64,000 nucleotides of DNA. Source: Rallus limicola. Lineage: Eukaryota; Chordata; Aves; Gruiformes; Rallidae. The stretch is taken from contig JAKCOZ010000007.1 in assembly GCA_022605955.1 (NCBI GenBank), positions 12,591,501 through 12,655,500 of the forward strand. Direction: 5' to 3'. This document shows positions 1 to 11,709 of the stretch, piece by piece. The position numbers and the translations under genes were made by a program. How positions within the stretch are numbered: position 1 is the stretch's first letter; each line of letters begins with the position of its first letter. The notes under the pieces were generated by a model, which saw nothing but the letters and a program-made list of their open reading frames with translations, did no database searches and was not told where the DNA came from.

Positions 1-1014
1 CAACATAATAATGGAGCAATGGGGATTTTTTGGTGACTTATTTTATATGATATACATATTATTAATTTTTCCTAATTACTAGATTTTTGTTGTTGTTGTT
101 CCACTCCAATATTGATTTTAGCATGTCCTGTAATATTTGTGGGTTTTGTCATCCCAAGAATTTGCCTTGAGCAACACCTCATTGCCAGTGGCATCAGTAT
201 GACTCTATTTGGATCAAAAAAACCCTAATTTTCTGTTTTGCTTTCTGCATATTCTGAGCAAAAGTTTTCTGAACCAAGAGCAGAATGAAATTAGCAATAT
301 GAACTATTGGACAATACTCTTCTGTACACAGGTAAGCAGTTAATATTCCGAGCCTAAAAGTACTGTTACTTTAGTCATCTCACATGTGTGCAAAAATCAG
401 AAGACCTCATTATTAAATTGGCATTCTTCATATAAGAATTACAAGAGTTGGATATACAATGTCAAGGTTTTCCTACTGGCTGCTTTTATTTTCATTGACA
501 GTTATATCCTAAATATATATTCAGAGCATTATTATGCAGGTTGAATAAGAACGTGTGATGAGAAGGCTTTTCTATGTCTTTTTAGTATTATGGCTAACTT
601 CTTTGCATTGCGTCACACCAGATAAACTGTTCTAAATAGAATATTAGCATTGTCTCTCTCATGCTTTCACTTTTTAATATGCCCAGAATACATAGACACC
701 ATAAAGACACTAAATTATTATATTTAATAGTAGAGAGTAAAATCTTATATATACAAAATGAAGTTATGTATTTATACATTTGTAGTTCAAATAATCAATA
801 TTTCTCCAATTCTTGAGGAATCTAGTTACTCTTTCAACTGATTTTTGTGGTAAAATAACTTCTGTTAAATAGTGAGCAATTTAAAAATGGAACAATTTCA
901 GTTTACTTGTCAAAGAAGAAAAAATACTGTTGCTGAAGAGACAGCATATCTGCCTAAAAGATAACTTCGCAGATGATCTGCAGAGAGAAAGGAAGCAGAT
1001 AGTGCTTCCATCTT
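1..1014. other. Unique AT-rich DNA, nothing recognised
   Basis: No repeat family, RNA gene or convincing coding frame is visible. The open frames here are short and without domain features. Confidence 0.6.
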
Positions 1015-1212
1015 ATATAGTGAGGACTGGAACAGGTTGCCCAGAGAGGTTGGGGAAGTCCCATCTCTGGAGGCATTTAAGGCCAGGATAGATTGGGCTT
1101 TGGACAACCCAGTCTAGTGAGGGTGCCCCTGCCCATGGCAGTGGGGTTGAAACTAGATGATCTTTGAGGTCCCTTCCAACCCAAAGTATTCTTTGATTCT
1201 GTGATTCTATCT
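1015..1212 (+). mobile_element. CR1 LINE, 3'-end fragment
   Basis: This is a 5'-truncated CR1 non-LTR retrotransposon. It carries the end of the ORF2 tail ('ACTGGAACAGGTTGCCCAGA', then 'CCATCTCTGGAGGCATTTAA') and the CR1 3' untranslated end, with 'GAGGTCCCTTCCAACCC' followed by two decayed terminal octamers near 1190-1210. Only about 200 bp of a several-kilobase element remains, as is usual for CR1. The 5' boundary is uncertain by about 15 bp because the first bases are diverged. It cannot move or encode protein. Confidence 0.9.
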
Positions 1213-3837
1213 GATACTGAGCTTATGAGAATGTCCCAGGTTGAAAAATCTTCATCTCTGATAAGTGAAGAATTGATGCATGGAATTTGATTTGGGTTAC
1301 AATCAGGTGGAAAAACATCTTGTACTTATGAAACAGAGTAATCTTATACATTGTTGAGTACCTGAATCCTTAGAAAGCCTGAAACAGAAGTTTTGAAGTT
1401 GGGTTTCTCAAAAACATGCACAAACGATGATGGTTCATATATGTACTTTTCCTCAACCTTAGCGAGACTGTTCTGCTTCCATTAGGAGTAAATCCAAGAC
1501 TGCCCTGGGACTAGACATGGGAAAAAGTAGCTTCTTACCTGACTATAAAATGCTCTCATTCTTCTCATTATCAAAGGCTGTCTAAATACTTAGGCAACTA
1601 TCACTACAAGAACTACACACAGGGCATATTTTCAAACATTTATTAAAGTTGCTAAAGATCCGTATACTTATGCACACATATACCTGTATGTATATTGTCA
1701 TACAAAGCAGGACTGCAAAGTCTCCACATATCCCAAGGAATATGCCTCTTGCACCTGAATATGAACTGAAACTCAGCCAAACACAGTCAAATTCCACAGA
1801 AAAGCATCCAAACAAGACCACAAAATAAACTTTATCAAAGTTTTCCATTCTGTAAACTTTTCTGTAAATAGAATTATTTTGGATCTTAGATGTGGGAAAC
1901 CAGCCTGAGATAAGACCTTGTGAAGTTTCATCTTCTCTTCATCTAATAGTTCACCTCAGGTTCTTATGCTCCATATAACTTTGCTTTCTCAGTGAAATTA
2001 AGAAAACCTCTACGAAGGATTGTGTTTTCAGATATTGGCTATAAAATGGCTGCAAAATCAAATCTTAGCTGTGAAGCAGTCTTGAAAGAGAGTGTTATAT
2101 ATTACCTTCAAGTGTCCGAGGAGGCTGGAGTAGAAGGGTATATTGTGGAAAAACATGTTTATAAAAACAAGGTCATTGTAACCTTTAAGTTGTATTACCT
2201 TCATCCTATCACTTTCTGTGTGTCAGCTTTTATTTGTTTATTTTAATAGCAGATTGTTTATTTTGAAAAAAAATAATGCAAAAATAGCAAGTACTAATTT
2301 CTTCCCAGCATTTATACTCCTTTCACCTGTAAAAAATGGTTTCTTTTCACTCATGCCTCAAGATAATTAATGAGATTACTTTTGGTAACACTCTCTCCAT
2401 GTCCATATAATATGAGTGACAGAAAGACTACCATCCACTGCACTTAAAATAGTGACAGCTGTGCATCACTGGGAGCTGATGCAGTCCTCCAGTTTATCAG
2501 AACACAGCAGTTGGCATATTCACGGAGGTAACTTATGCTCTCTTTTTTTCCAAATGGATTCAAGGGCTTACCTGAAGGTATAGAAAATTCCTAATTGTCA
2601 AAAACCTGACACAGCAAGGATGTAAAAACTCAAATAGCAAAGACACTTTCTCTCTCAGTCACAAGCTGGACAACTGGCTTATGCTTTGGTCCTTCTGACA
2701 AATTGCCTCTGGCTATGATGGTATTTCTGTTACGTCCTCTCAAGGCTCTCTTTGACACTGCTATGTAATAACCACTGCAAGTGGATATTAACCTTCCCCC
2801 TATCTTTAAAACCAGCAGACCAAAACATTCTGCCTGAGACTCCTACTGATTGCAATCAGAGACAAGGCTTCTTTTCAAGTTTTGCTCCTGAAGAGTGGCT
2901 GCAGTTTTGGGCATGCTGCTTTTATGAGTCAAGATGTTAAGAGATTATGATCAGAAAAGGCCAGTTAAAATTATTATTATTTAAGCCTATGCACCTATAT
3001 GAGCAAAAGTAAGTAACTTTTAATTATTTTCTTGATATGCTTGAGACAGTGTCTCATCAAAATTATACATCACCAGATGTATACTCTGTCAAATAATCAA
3101 GAAAAACACAATGATGATTAAACTTACACATACACATATTTAACCACTGCTAGTTATTAATTTTCATTATGAGTACATTATAAATAGGGCCATTAATGCA
3201 GGTGGACAGGTACCTCATACTTCAATATGATTTAATTACTGAAGAGCATTAAGTGGGCATCTTTCTAATTCAGTGCACTTGTCAGTAAAAATACTCCTCT
3301 ATGACATTTAATTTAATTGAGTTGTCAGCAGCAATATGTCAAATCACTGATATATGTGAGTCACCTCCATATTTAGGTAATTTTGCTGATTGATCCAACA
3401 TTTTGTGCTAATGAATACATAGGCAAATGAAACTGCAGTAGGAGATAAATGTGCATACGCCTTCTGCTAACTCTAGGTACTGTTTAGGCTTCGTTTGAAG
3501 TGATTATTTTTCACATCTCAGAATCATCTAATTTCATAGGAAAGCAGGGAAATTTAATCAATTTGTACATGAATACAGGAAACTTCAGAATTTGGCATAT
3601 AGATAAAAAAAAAAAGAAAGAAATGTAAATCACATATGTGTGCAGCTGAGCCTGATGTTCTATGATCAGATCCATTACTGGATTCACTGACAACTCCTAA
3701 GATCTAGAGTTAGATAATGAGTGAAAGATACGGTTCTGCTGAAATCAAACAGCCTTTCAGATGTCTGAAATTATTTACAGTTGTTTACTGTAACCTATCT
3801 TCTATGTGCTCTGATTAGACAGCCTATATCGCACATT
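1213..3837. other. Unique AT-rich DNA, nothing recognised
   Basis: About 2.6 kb without a recognised repeat or gene. An 84-codon frame at 1992-2246 has no domain or signal features and ends in hydrophobic low-complexity residues, so I treat it as chance. TAATTA-type cores are frequent around 3120-3330, as expected by chance in DNA this AT-rich. Confidence 0.55.
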
Positions 3838-4326
3838 TCACAGAATCACAGAATCATAAGGTTGGAAAAGACCTTTAAAGATCATGAAGTCCACCCATTC
3901 CCATCCTAAATGAAACCATATCCCTAAGTACCTCATCTACCCTTTTTTAAAACACATCCAGGGAAGGTGACTCAACCCCCTCCCTGGGCAGCCTGTTCCA
4001 GGCCCTGACAACTCTTTCAGTAAAATATTTTTTCCTGACTTCTAATCTGAACCTGTTCTGGCACAGCTTTGTGCCATTTCCCCTTGTCCTATCTCCTGTC
4101 ACCTGGCTGAAGAGACCATCACCCACCTCTCTACAACCTCCCTTCAGGTAGTTGCAGGCGGTGATAAGGTCTCCCCTCAGCCTCCTTTTCTCCAGACTAA
4201 ACATCCCCTGGTCCGTCAGCCACTCCTCATAGGATTTGCCCTCCAGCTCCTTCACCAACCTGGTTGCCCTTCTCTGGACTCGGTCGAGGACCTTGATGTC
4301 CTTCTTATGGTGAGGAGCCCAGAATT
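3838..4326 (-). mobile_element. CR1 LINE, 3' fragment (antisense)
   Basis: A CR1 copy of about 490 bp on the minus strand. Read on that strand it runs from 'GACCGAGTCCAGAGAAGGGC' through the end of ORF2 to the 3' octamer repeat at 3838-3860 (seen forward as 'CACAGAATCACAGAATCATA'). The minus-strand frame at 3947-4258 is still open and shows C-terminal ORF2 motifs ('[13 protein letters not shown]', '[12 protein letters not shown]', '[13 protein letters not shown]'). This part lies downstream of the reverse-transcriptase core, so it has no catalytic residues. It is a truncated, inactive copy. Confidence 0.93.
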
Positions 4327-7300
4327 ATAATTAATCCTTAAGAAGATCTACTTATGAGTAAAGTTCAATGTGCAAAACTTATTTTCCATTCCATCATTTA
4401 TATGAGTGAAAACTATATGAAAAATTACATTGGCTCAATTATTATTTTCCTGTTCATAACATATAAGCAAAAATAAATCAGCCTTCCATATTGAAAAGAA
4501 CAGAATATAGATTTTATTACTTTTCAACAAGAAAAAAAAAATATATAATATGTGAGAATTTATACATTAATTCTGAAGCAGTTAACATTGATAGAAATTT
4601 TCCAATCCAAATATCTGGAAATAGTGAGGTTTAACAACCTGCATTAGTTAATAGAAGATAGAACATGGGTTGGAGATTTATATATAGGCTCCTTAGCTGG
4701 ACACTTACATTGTAGAAGATTGCAGGATTTTGGCACTGGACAAGAAAGAACAGTATGTCTTTGCTTCACAGCATACAAAACTAGGCACAACAATGCAATC
4801 TTTTTAATTGTTTTGTTAAGAGAAAAATAAAGTGTTGTTCAATGTGTGGGTTTTGGATTCTTTTTCAAAAATCTGTACATTTACATGTTCAAGTTGATAA
4901 AACTAATTCCTTATCAGTGTACTCAGGTTTCAGAATTGTCATACTGAACACCACATTTAAAAATTTGTGATTTTTGCAGATAATAGTCCAATTACTTCTG
5001 CTAATATGACTGCTGTAAAAACAGCAGATAATCCTGATGTTCAGCAATTTAGTAGTAGTATGTGACATTCAGATTCAAGAGAGGTTTCTCTGAGGTACTT
5101 CACTGGCCTGTTTAATTTCACAATTGTAGCAGTCCACTAGGATAATAATTGTGTTTTGTTATAAACCAAAGTAGAAAATCCAGGAGGAACAGTTTATTTA
5201 CCTATTACTATGTGGCCAGGTTGGTTATCTCTGCGTCTGTCAGTTTTCTACATTATAAATTACCCGTGGTTGGCTATTAACACAACCAGTCAATATAGGA
5301 CATCTGTATTCTGATGACATCTAGGACATTAAAAATTGTAATTAAGTACTTTTTACAGTTTGTTATAACCTCTATCTTCTGTATGACATGCTTGGGAAAT
5401 AATAGATCATTGGAAAACAGCCTTATTTAAAAATCTATTAGCATATGTTAAAAGTTATCAATGATATATTTTAATTTAGGCTAAGATATGTATCTGAGGA
5501 TAAATTTTGTCATTTCCTAAAGATGATTTCTTGCTCCATGAATCAAAACTGGTTTGTTTCCAGTTATACAGCAGTTCCTCCCTAGGCTTTGATCATCACA
5601 TCCTCGCTCATGCTGATAATGAGAAACATTTTTAACTGGAAAATCCCAAAGTAGCAGTATTTGCTTGCATTAATATTTAGTATCTCAATCATAGTGATAG
5701 AACTTACATTAGTCTTTTTAATTTCCACTAAAACCAATGATTTACCCATGTTAAATGGAAAATCAGTTACTAAGGTTAGCAAAATATGTTGATGGAGAGG
5801 CTTTTTTCTTTGTCACATGTCCTTTTACTATGTCGTGTAACTCTAGGAGAAAAAGCCACAGTCTGCTTCCCGAAAGTAATATCTGGCACCATACACTTTC
5901 GTTTTTTAAAGAAAAACGTCAGCCTTCATACTTGATATAAAAACTCAGTCTAATATGACTACTGGACATGCCTGTCACTGGGACAATTATATCTGTCTTA
6001 AGAACACCTAGTGTTAGAAATGGGAAAAGTAGTATTCATCATTATAGGTATGTATCATAAAAAAGAAATTAATGTTGGTATTACTTTATAGAATGTACAG
6101 CAACAAGGTGCTTTAACACTGTTTCAAGACTCAGAGATGGGATGTAGGAAGAGCCCAGAGGTGCAGTTCTTGCACAGCAAATTCAAGTGCCAAAATCTAG
6201 TTTGGCAGCTGACCTTCTCCATGTTCAGCAGGAAATAAACGAACAAACCTTGCAGCTGCTTGGCACAGGTCAATTTGCCATTTTTTGGCTTTTGTGGGGG
6301 ATTTTCAACCTTCCAAATCCACCTCTATCTGTGCTACCACCTCATCCTGTGGCCTGAACATTTGCACACATGGCAGCTTTGCCCAGAATGAAGAGTAGCA
6401 AAGAGTACCGGGGCAGGTGCCTCAGCTAATCTCCCATCTGGCAAAGAGCAGGCAGGTGTCTGGATGTGGACATGAAATGACTTGTCTCTGTGTTCTCACA
6501 GATCTCTCTGGTCCCCTATTGTTGTCTCTTCAAATTTAAAGGTACTGGCTTCAGACAGAATTATTACTAGGAAATGGGGTGAGAATCTACTGGTTTATAG
6601 GAAGAAAAGCTTGGACAACAGAAAGCGTAGATTTTTGCAAACTGTTGTAAATGACTGAATGAAGATAAAAATAGAGGCAGAAAAGAATGAGATCACACAC
6701 TGTTCCTTCAGGTTTCTACCATCAGGGCACTAGCCAAAAACATTTTATGCCTGTTCCAGAAACATGATAGATAATGTAATATTGCAAGACAAATTAGAAT
6801 TTCCCAGCATATGAATACTGGCATTTGAAAAGAAAGTAAAAATTGTGCCATCAGTAGAAGTCAACTGCAGGTATCTGGCACTTAAATAAAATTTTCTCAC
6901 TATGTAGCTCAACCCACTGGCTATCTCAGCTAACAAATCAGATGAAAAATGGAGGCCATGGCCTTGAAGTAAGGCAGCACAGCTCCACTGACTATGTCAA
7001 TTTAGACCATCTGAGTCTAGCATTCTGTGAAGCTGAAATTGTTCACTTGATTAATGGACCAACTGCCTAGCTCTTATCTAACCTGGACCGCAACCAGAGT
7101 CTCTTTTGTTGTCAAATGCCAGCATGAAGTCCACAACCATCAGTGTCTGTAATTTAACACGTAATGAGCTGAAAGACAGTATCATCATTTTTGCTACCTT
7201 GATATATGACTTAACTGTGTCAAAGCAAGGAATATTTTCTGAGTTTTAAATAATATAGAAACACTAGCCTGAGGAGGAAGCAGTAAAAGGACTGTGTAAT

Positions 7301-8314
7301 CTATCTGCAGCATCTGCGATTGGACCGCTGACAGCAAATACAGGACCAAAACACTTTTGCTGTTTTAATACTAAGTGTAACACTCTGTTGAATGGGGAAG
7401 TCAGGGAGATAAAAGATAATCTTCAATGGTTTATACTTCTGAATTATTGCAAGTATAAATTCTGTAATGTGTAAAGGTATTTACTTACACTTAGATAACT
7501 GTTTATAGTAATAGAATCCTATTCTGCTAGTTTTCATTTGACAGTATGAGATTGTACACCCGTACTTCCTCCTGCTGCTAACTAGTGCTAGCAGTTATAC
7601 AGTAGTTTAAAAATATTACAGCTGTTTTCAATTTCTATTAAGGTAGTTACTGACTATTAAAATGTATCTGGTGAGTTCTACTTCTGAATTATAATGTCAT
7701 AAAAGGGGGTTATTTCTAAGTAACACTATCTTTCCCAAGCATTGTACAACACCGTTTGTATAACTTACTTACTTACTTATTTTGTAGTCATCCATAGAAT
7801 TTGTCATGACCTTCAGATAATATTCAAACCAAATTGTCACCAGGACTGCAAGTGAGGATTAGATTGCTTTTAAGCAGCTCTATTTTTTTGAGAACTCAGA
7901 ATTTCTCCCAGTTTCTGTCAAATATGAGTTGCCTCTATCTTCAGTTACTCAAATAGTATCATTCTTTCATGCACCTGTCTCACTCTTAGCTAATGTATAT
8001 TTTAAAAGATGGTTTCTACTGGCAAAATTACTTTGACAGATGTGTATTACCTGCATTTGCTGAGTTTGAATGATCCAACACTTCCAGAAGCGCAGGTAAT
8101 ATCAGTAACACTTCAGAACTGCATACGGGCAGATCAGTCCAGGTTAATCAGCTTAATGGATGTCTTGCTCTGTGACTGAGATAGATTTTGAGTCTATTAT
8201 GAAAATAATTTTAATGTAAAGTGCCTCATTTGAGGCTTGTTATTAGAATATTTTGATTTCATTTCAGGGTAGTCACACAGACAAAAAATATGAAAAAAAT
8301 ATGATCAACATCTT
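4327..8314. other. Unique AT-rich DNA, mostly unrecognised
   Basis: About 4 kb without a clear gene or repeat. Around 6120-6540 the base composition is less AT-rich, without a family I recognise. Around 6945-7040 a stretch faintly resembles an old amniote repeat, too weakly to name. Confidence 0.5.
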
Positions 8315-8346
8315 ATTAGATGATTATACAATTAGATGATTATACA
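8315..8346. repeat. Tandem duplication, 16 bp x 2
   Basis: 'ATTAGATGATTATACA' is present twice back to back (8315-8330 and 8331-8346) without a mismatch. This is a small local duplication. Confidence 0.9.
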
Positions 8347-8444
8347 ATTTAGCTTGCAAAGTGAATGAAATATAAACTATCTCCTACTACCAATCCTATC
8401 TTGTCCCTTTTGATTCTCCTGAAGTCAGATGAATTATCAAATAT

Positions 8445-8524
8445 TACTTCTGATTTCATAAAGAAAAAGCCTTTCCTGGCTGAATACTTCTCATTTCATA
8501 AAGAAAAAGCCTTTCCTGGCTGAA
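8445..8524. repeat. Tandem duplication, 40 bp x 2
   Basis: Bases 8445-8484 and 8485-8524 are adjacent direct copies beginning 'TACTTCTGATTTCATAAAG' and 'TACTTCTCATTTCATAAAG', with one mismatch in 40 (G/C at the eighth base). The near-identity suggests a fairly recent event compared with the old repeats around it. Confidence 0.95.
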
Positions 8525-8846
8525 CAATGGTAGTTTTTCTGAAGCCTGTTACAGGCGGTATCCAGCCTGAATATTTCATGAGTCTGTAAAAAAACAGATG
8601 CTACCAGTTGTCAAAATTTTTGCAAAGTTGGAATTGTTCCTACATTTTCAATTTGTTTATTTCTGGGACTAAAATCAGATCAAATCAAGCATCACAAAGG
8701 GGTGATTTTTTTCAAGGACAAAAAGTAAACTGGATACTGTTAGGGGCTGCTAATCTAGTGATCTAATGGAAGTGAGCCTGCCACAATTTTGTGTCCACAG
8801 GTCCAACTAGTGGAAACACAACAGGAAAACACAAACAGGCATACAT

Positions 8847-8898
8847 ATGTATGTATGTATGTATGTATGTATGTGCGTGTTTGTGTATATATACACAT
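8847..8898. repeat. (ATGT)n microsatellite with TG/TA tail
   Basis: Seven perfect ATGT units (8847-8874) followed by a degenerate GT/TA alternating tract to about 8898. Likely polymorphic in length. Confidence 0.95.
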
Positions 8899-9650
8899 GG
8901 CCAGCTATATAGACCAAGACAGACAGAAAACACAGCATTTGCATGAAATACAGCACCAAGGCTTCATTCTGCTTCCATCTCTGACTGATGAGGCTGAACA
9001 TCCTTTGTTGGGGATTATATATGCACATATGTTCAGTGTAGATGCCTCCAGGTGCTGGGCTCAGTACTGCAGCAGAGGCTTCCCAGAAGCTGCCCCTGGA
9101 TCCCAGTCTCCCCAGTTCTGGACCTGGGCATATGATCCCCTGAGGCCACAGTCAGCTCCAGCTGCTGGTAGAGTCCATGTCTCAAATACACACACATGGG
9201 TCTCTCAATTAACACCCAAACTCCATGGTCTCACTAGCATTACCTGTTCTCTCCAGCAGCCAAGTCTTTTAATTGCCTCATTTTCAGAGATCTATCCATA
9301 AACACCCCCAGTACCCAGACCATTTCACCTCTTTGCTGCCTAGTTCAGTTTAGTACTCCCTGTGATCACACCCTGAACTGCAAATGCTCACCCATTCATT
9401 TACTGGCATTGCAGACCCATGGGTCGGACCCAAGGCACTTTGAGCCTTCCCTTTGCCTAGCTTTGGTTCCTACCCTAAACATTTACAAATCCCCAAAGTT
9501 TTACAATCCCCAAGTTCTTTTCCCCTTCATCCCATGGGAAATCTTATAGCCCTGTAAGCAGTCACACCTCTCAACATGAAAAGTGCCCTGGTGGTGGGGA
9601 CACGGGGATAGCTAACTGTTGTCCTGTAATAGCCCTGTGAGGGGCTGTGA
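8899..9650 (-). mobile_element. Probable old LTR-type repeat, family unknown
   Basis: This block is clearly richer in G+C than its neighbours and has no long coding frame of known type. Read on the minus strand it has the make-up of an avian LTR: blocks such as 'CTTGGGGATTGTAAAAC' and 'AACTTTGGGGATTTGTAAA' near 9490-9520, and an AT-rich TATA-like stretch ('GCATATATAATC') near 9012-9024. I could not fix TG/CA ends or a target duplication. The 170-codon forward frame at 8789-9301 starts in the microsatellite and shows no domain, so I do not call a gene. A non-retroviral origin is possible. Confidence 0.35.
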
Positions 9651-11319
9651 GTATTTCATTGTCAACTTTAAATTTGGAACATTGCTTTTCTCCTTATTCT
9701 CCTTCTGAAAAACATTTATAAAAGATGAATATATTAATTTTCATGAAGCCTGTATTTATTTATGGCTTTGAGATATAGAGAATAAATAGTTTGTATTCTT
9801 TTTGTTTTACTGTAGGTATTTAGTATTTAGCTTTAGTCAGGTTATTTCCTGAGTCAAGCAGACATCAAGGAGCAGACATCAAGGAGCTATATTTCAAAAG
9901 AGAGACCCTACCTTCTCAGAGAAAAATCCTGTTTCAGCATCTGGGGCAGATAGAGAAGTATAAATCTCAGCAAAATCAAATACCCAGTAAAATTGTAAGA
10001 GTTGAAAACTATTCTAACTTGATAATCAAAATCTTCCTTGTGGGGATTTCTTAAAATAAAACTTTCCATGCTAGTTTTACTGAAGAAAGACATTTCATTT
10101 TTGCCTTCACTCAATAAAATTGTGTTGTACCATCCGGATATCCCAAAGTAAGTAGCTGCACCACATTGTCACAGAACTTTAGCAATATTTAAGGTGTTCC
10201 AAGTCCAATATACCAACATCTACTCAGAGGAACTAGGATGATGACAGACCTCAAAGATGACACTTTTTCCTCATCCACATCTACTGGGAATTTCTGATGG
10301 ATGAAAGCATGACTTTTATGACATCAAAATAATGAAAAAAGATCAACTCTGAGAAGTTGTCTAATACTGGTTCTGCTACCAGGTTAAATTAAATTCCTTA
10401 CATAGTATTCTTATTGGATCCACAAATAGTGGCATGGTAATACACAGCCCTGCTACTCCTCAGCCTCAAAGGAGGTAGTCAACAATCCTATCTCTCAAAC
10501 TGCACACCTACCTAGGCATGTACCTTGTGTGGACCTGTAGCAGAGGAATAACCCAAGAATTCATTTTAGAGAGAAATGCAATGACCAGTTTGGGAAGTGG
10601 TGTAAATCCTGTCTGGTTTACTTATGTCAAGAGTTTCAATCATACTTTTTACTAAATATTGACTGATCAGCAGAATTTTAAAATGAAGGCACTTAACTAA
10701 AATTGCCAGGATGTTACATGGAAATATGAATGGGAACATACATTACAATCTTATTGCTTAATATGGTAGCTAATTGAAAAAGAGCCTTTGTGCTGCTCAA
10801 ATATTTAATACAGAGAACAGAAGAGAGGCCTCAGATTTCTCAAACTTCCTTACTTTTACAAATGAAACATATTTTTTGTCTTTTATCAAGATGATCAACT
10901 ATACAGTGTTATCATTAATGATTAAAAAATGCTTGTAAAAATGCATTATTTAGTATATTTAGTTTAGTATATATGGGAAAAATCATTCAATGCCTCTCGG
11001 AGTTCCTAGTTCTTAATAGGTCGACAAATGGATATATTAGATGTCATGTTGAAAAGAAAAGGAATTCTTTCTTCAAACACACTAGAGTTGAGCTGTAGAG
11101 GTCCTTGCAGCAAGAGAAGGTAAATAAACAAAACTGATGCAAAAATATCACTGGTGGTTTAGGAAATTCCTGTCCCATGAATTGTTGGAGGAGAAAGGAA
11201 TCTTCTGAGGAGATCTTTCCTAGACATATGATTAAGGCAAAACCTCAGAAAAGATAAAAGGTATTAACTAGACCTTTGTTCTCATCCCAAAACATTGTTT
11301 TTATGTTCCATTGAAATCA
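9651..11319. other. Unique AT-rich DNA with one tiny duplication
   Basis: No gene or dispersed repeat recognised. 'AGCAGACATCAAGG' is duplicated in tandem at 9857-9870 and 9871-9884. Confidence 0.55.
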
Positions 11320-11455
11320 AGGAATTGCGAGGTGATAGAGTCAGCAATAAGGTCTCCTCTGAGCCTCCTCTTCTCCAGGCTAAACAGTCCCAGTTCTCTC
11401 AGTCACCTCTCGTAAGACTTGTGTTCCAGACCCTTCACCAGCTCCATTGTCTTAT
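11320..11455 (-). mobile_element. CR1 fragment, inverted 5' part
   Basis: Read on the minus strand this is the late ORF2 region of CR1, with 'GTGAAGGGTCTGGAACACAA' leading into 'TTTAGCCTGGAGAAGAGGAG'. That region normally lies just upstream of the segment found in the opposite orientation at 11466-11709. The two pieces therefore look like one insertion whose 5' part is inverted, with some internal sequence missing at the junction. Both ends are approximate. Confidence 0.85.
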
Positions 11456-11465
11456 GTCATGCCCT

Positions 11466-11709
11466 GATAAAGGGGAAGGTTCTGCCTGGATATAATGAAA
11501 AGATGTTGTCTCCGAAAGGATAACTAAGCATTGGAGCAGGTTCCCCAGAGAGGCTGGGAAATCTCCATCATTAAGAATTTTCAAGAACTAGAGGGACAGC
11601 ACTGTAAGTAGCCTAGTGTGAATTCAGTAGAAACCTTGCTTTGAGCAGGGGATTGGACTATAAACCTCATGGTGTCCCCTTCAATCACAGTGAGTTTGTG
11701 ACTGTATGA
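11466..11709 (+). mobile_element. CR1 fragment, 3' end in direct orientation
   Basis: The CR1 3' end on the plus strand. Diverged tail sequence starts near 'AAGGTTCTGCCTGGATATA', followed by 'GGAGCAGGTTCCCCAGAGAG', 'TTTGAGCAGGGGATTGGAC' and a decayed terminal octamer pair ending near 11709. It is about ten bases from the inverted fragment at 11320-11455 and probably belongs to the same insertion. Confidence 0.85.

Noticed and set aside
3120..3340. Cluster of TAATTA/ATTAA cores, a possible homeodomain-bound enhancer
   Set aside because: The region is so AT-rich that such cores are expected by chance. Without conservation data it cannot be supported.
6945..7040. Faint resemblance to an old amniote repeat
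   Set aside because: Too diverged to align by eye with confidence.
8789..9301. 170-codon open frame
   Set aside because: It runs through an (ATGT)n microsatellite and into a probable antisense LTR. The translation shows only Met/Tyr/Val/Cys low complexity from the microsatellite and then unstructured residues.
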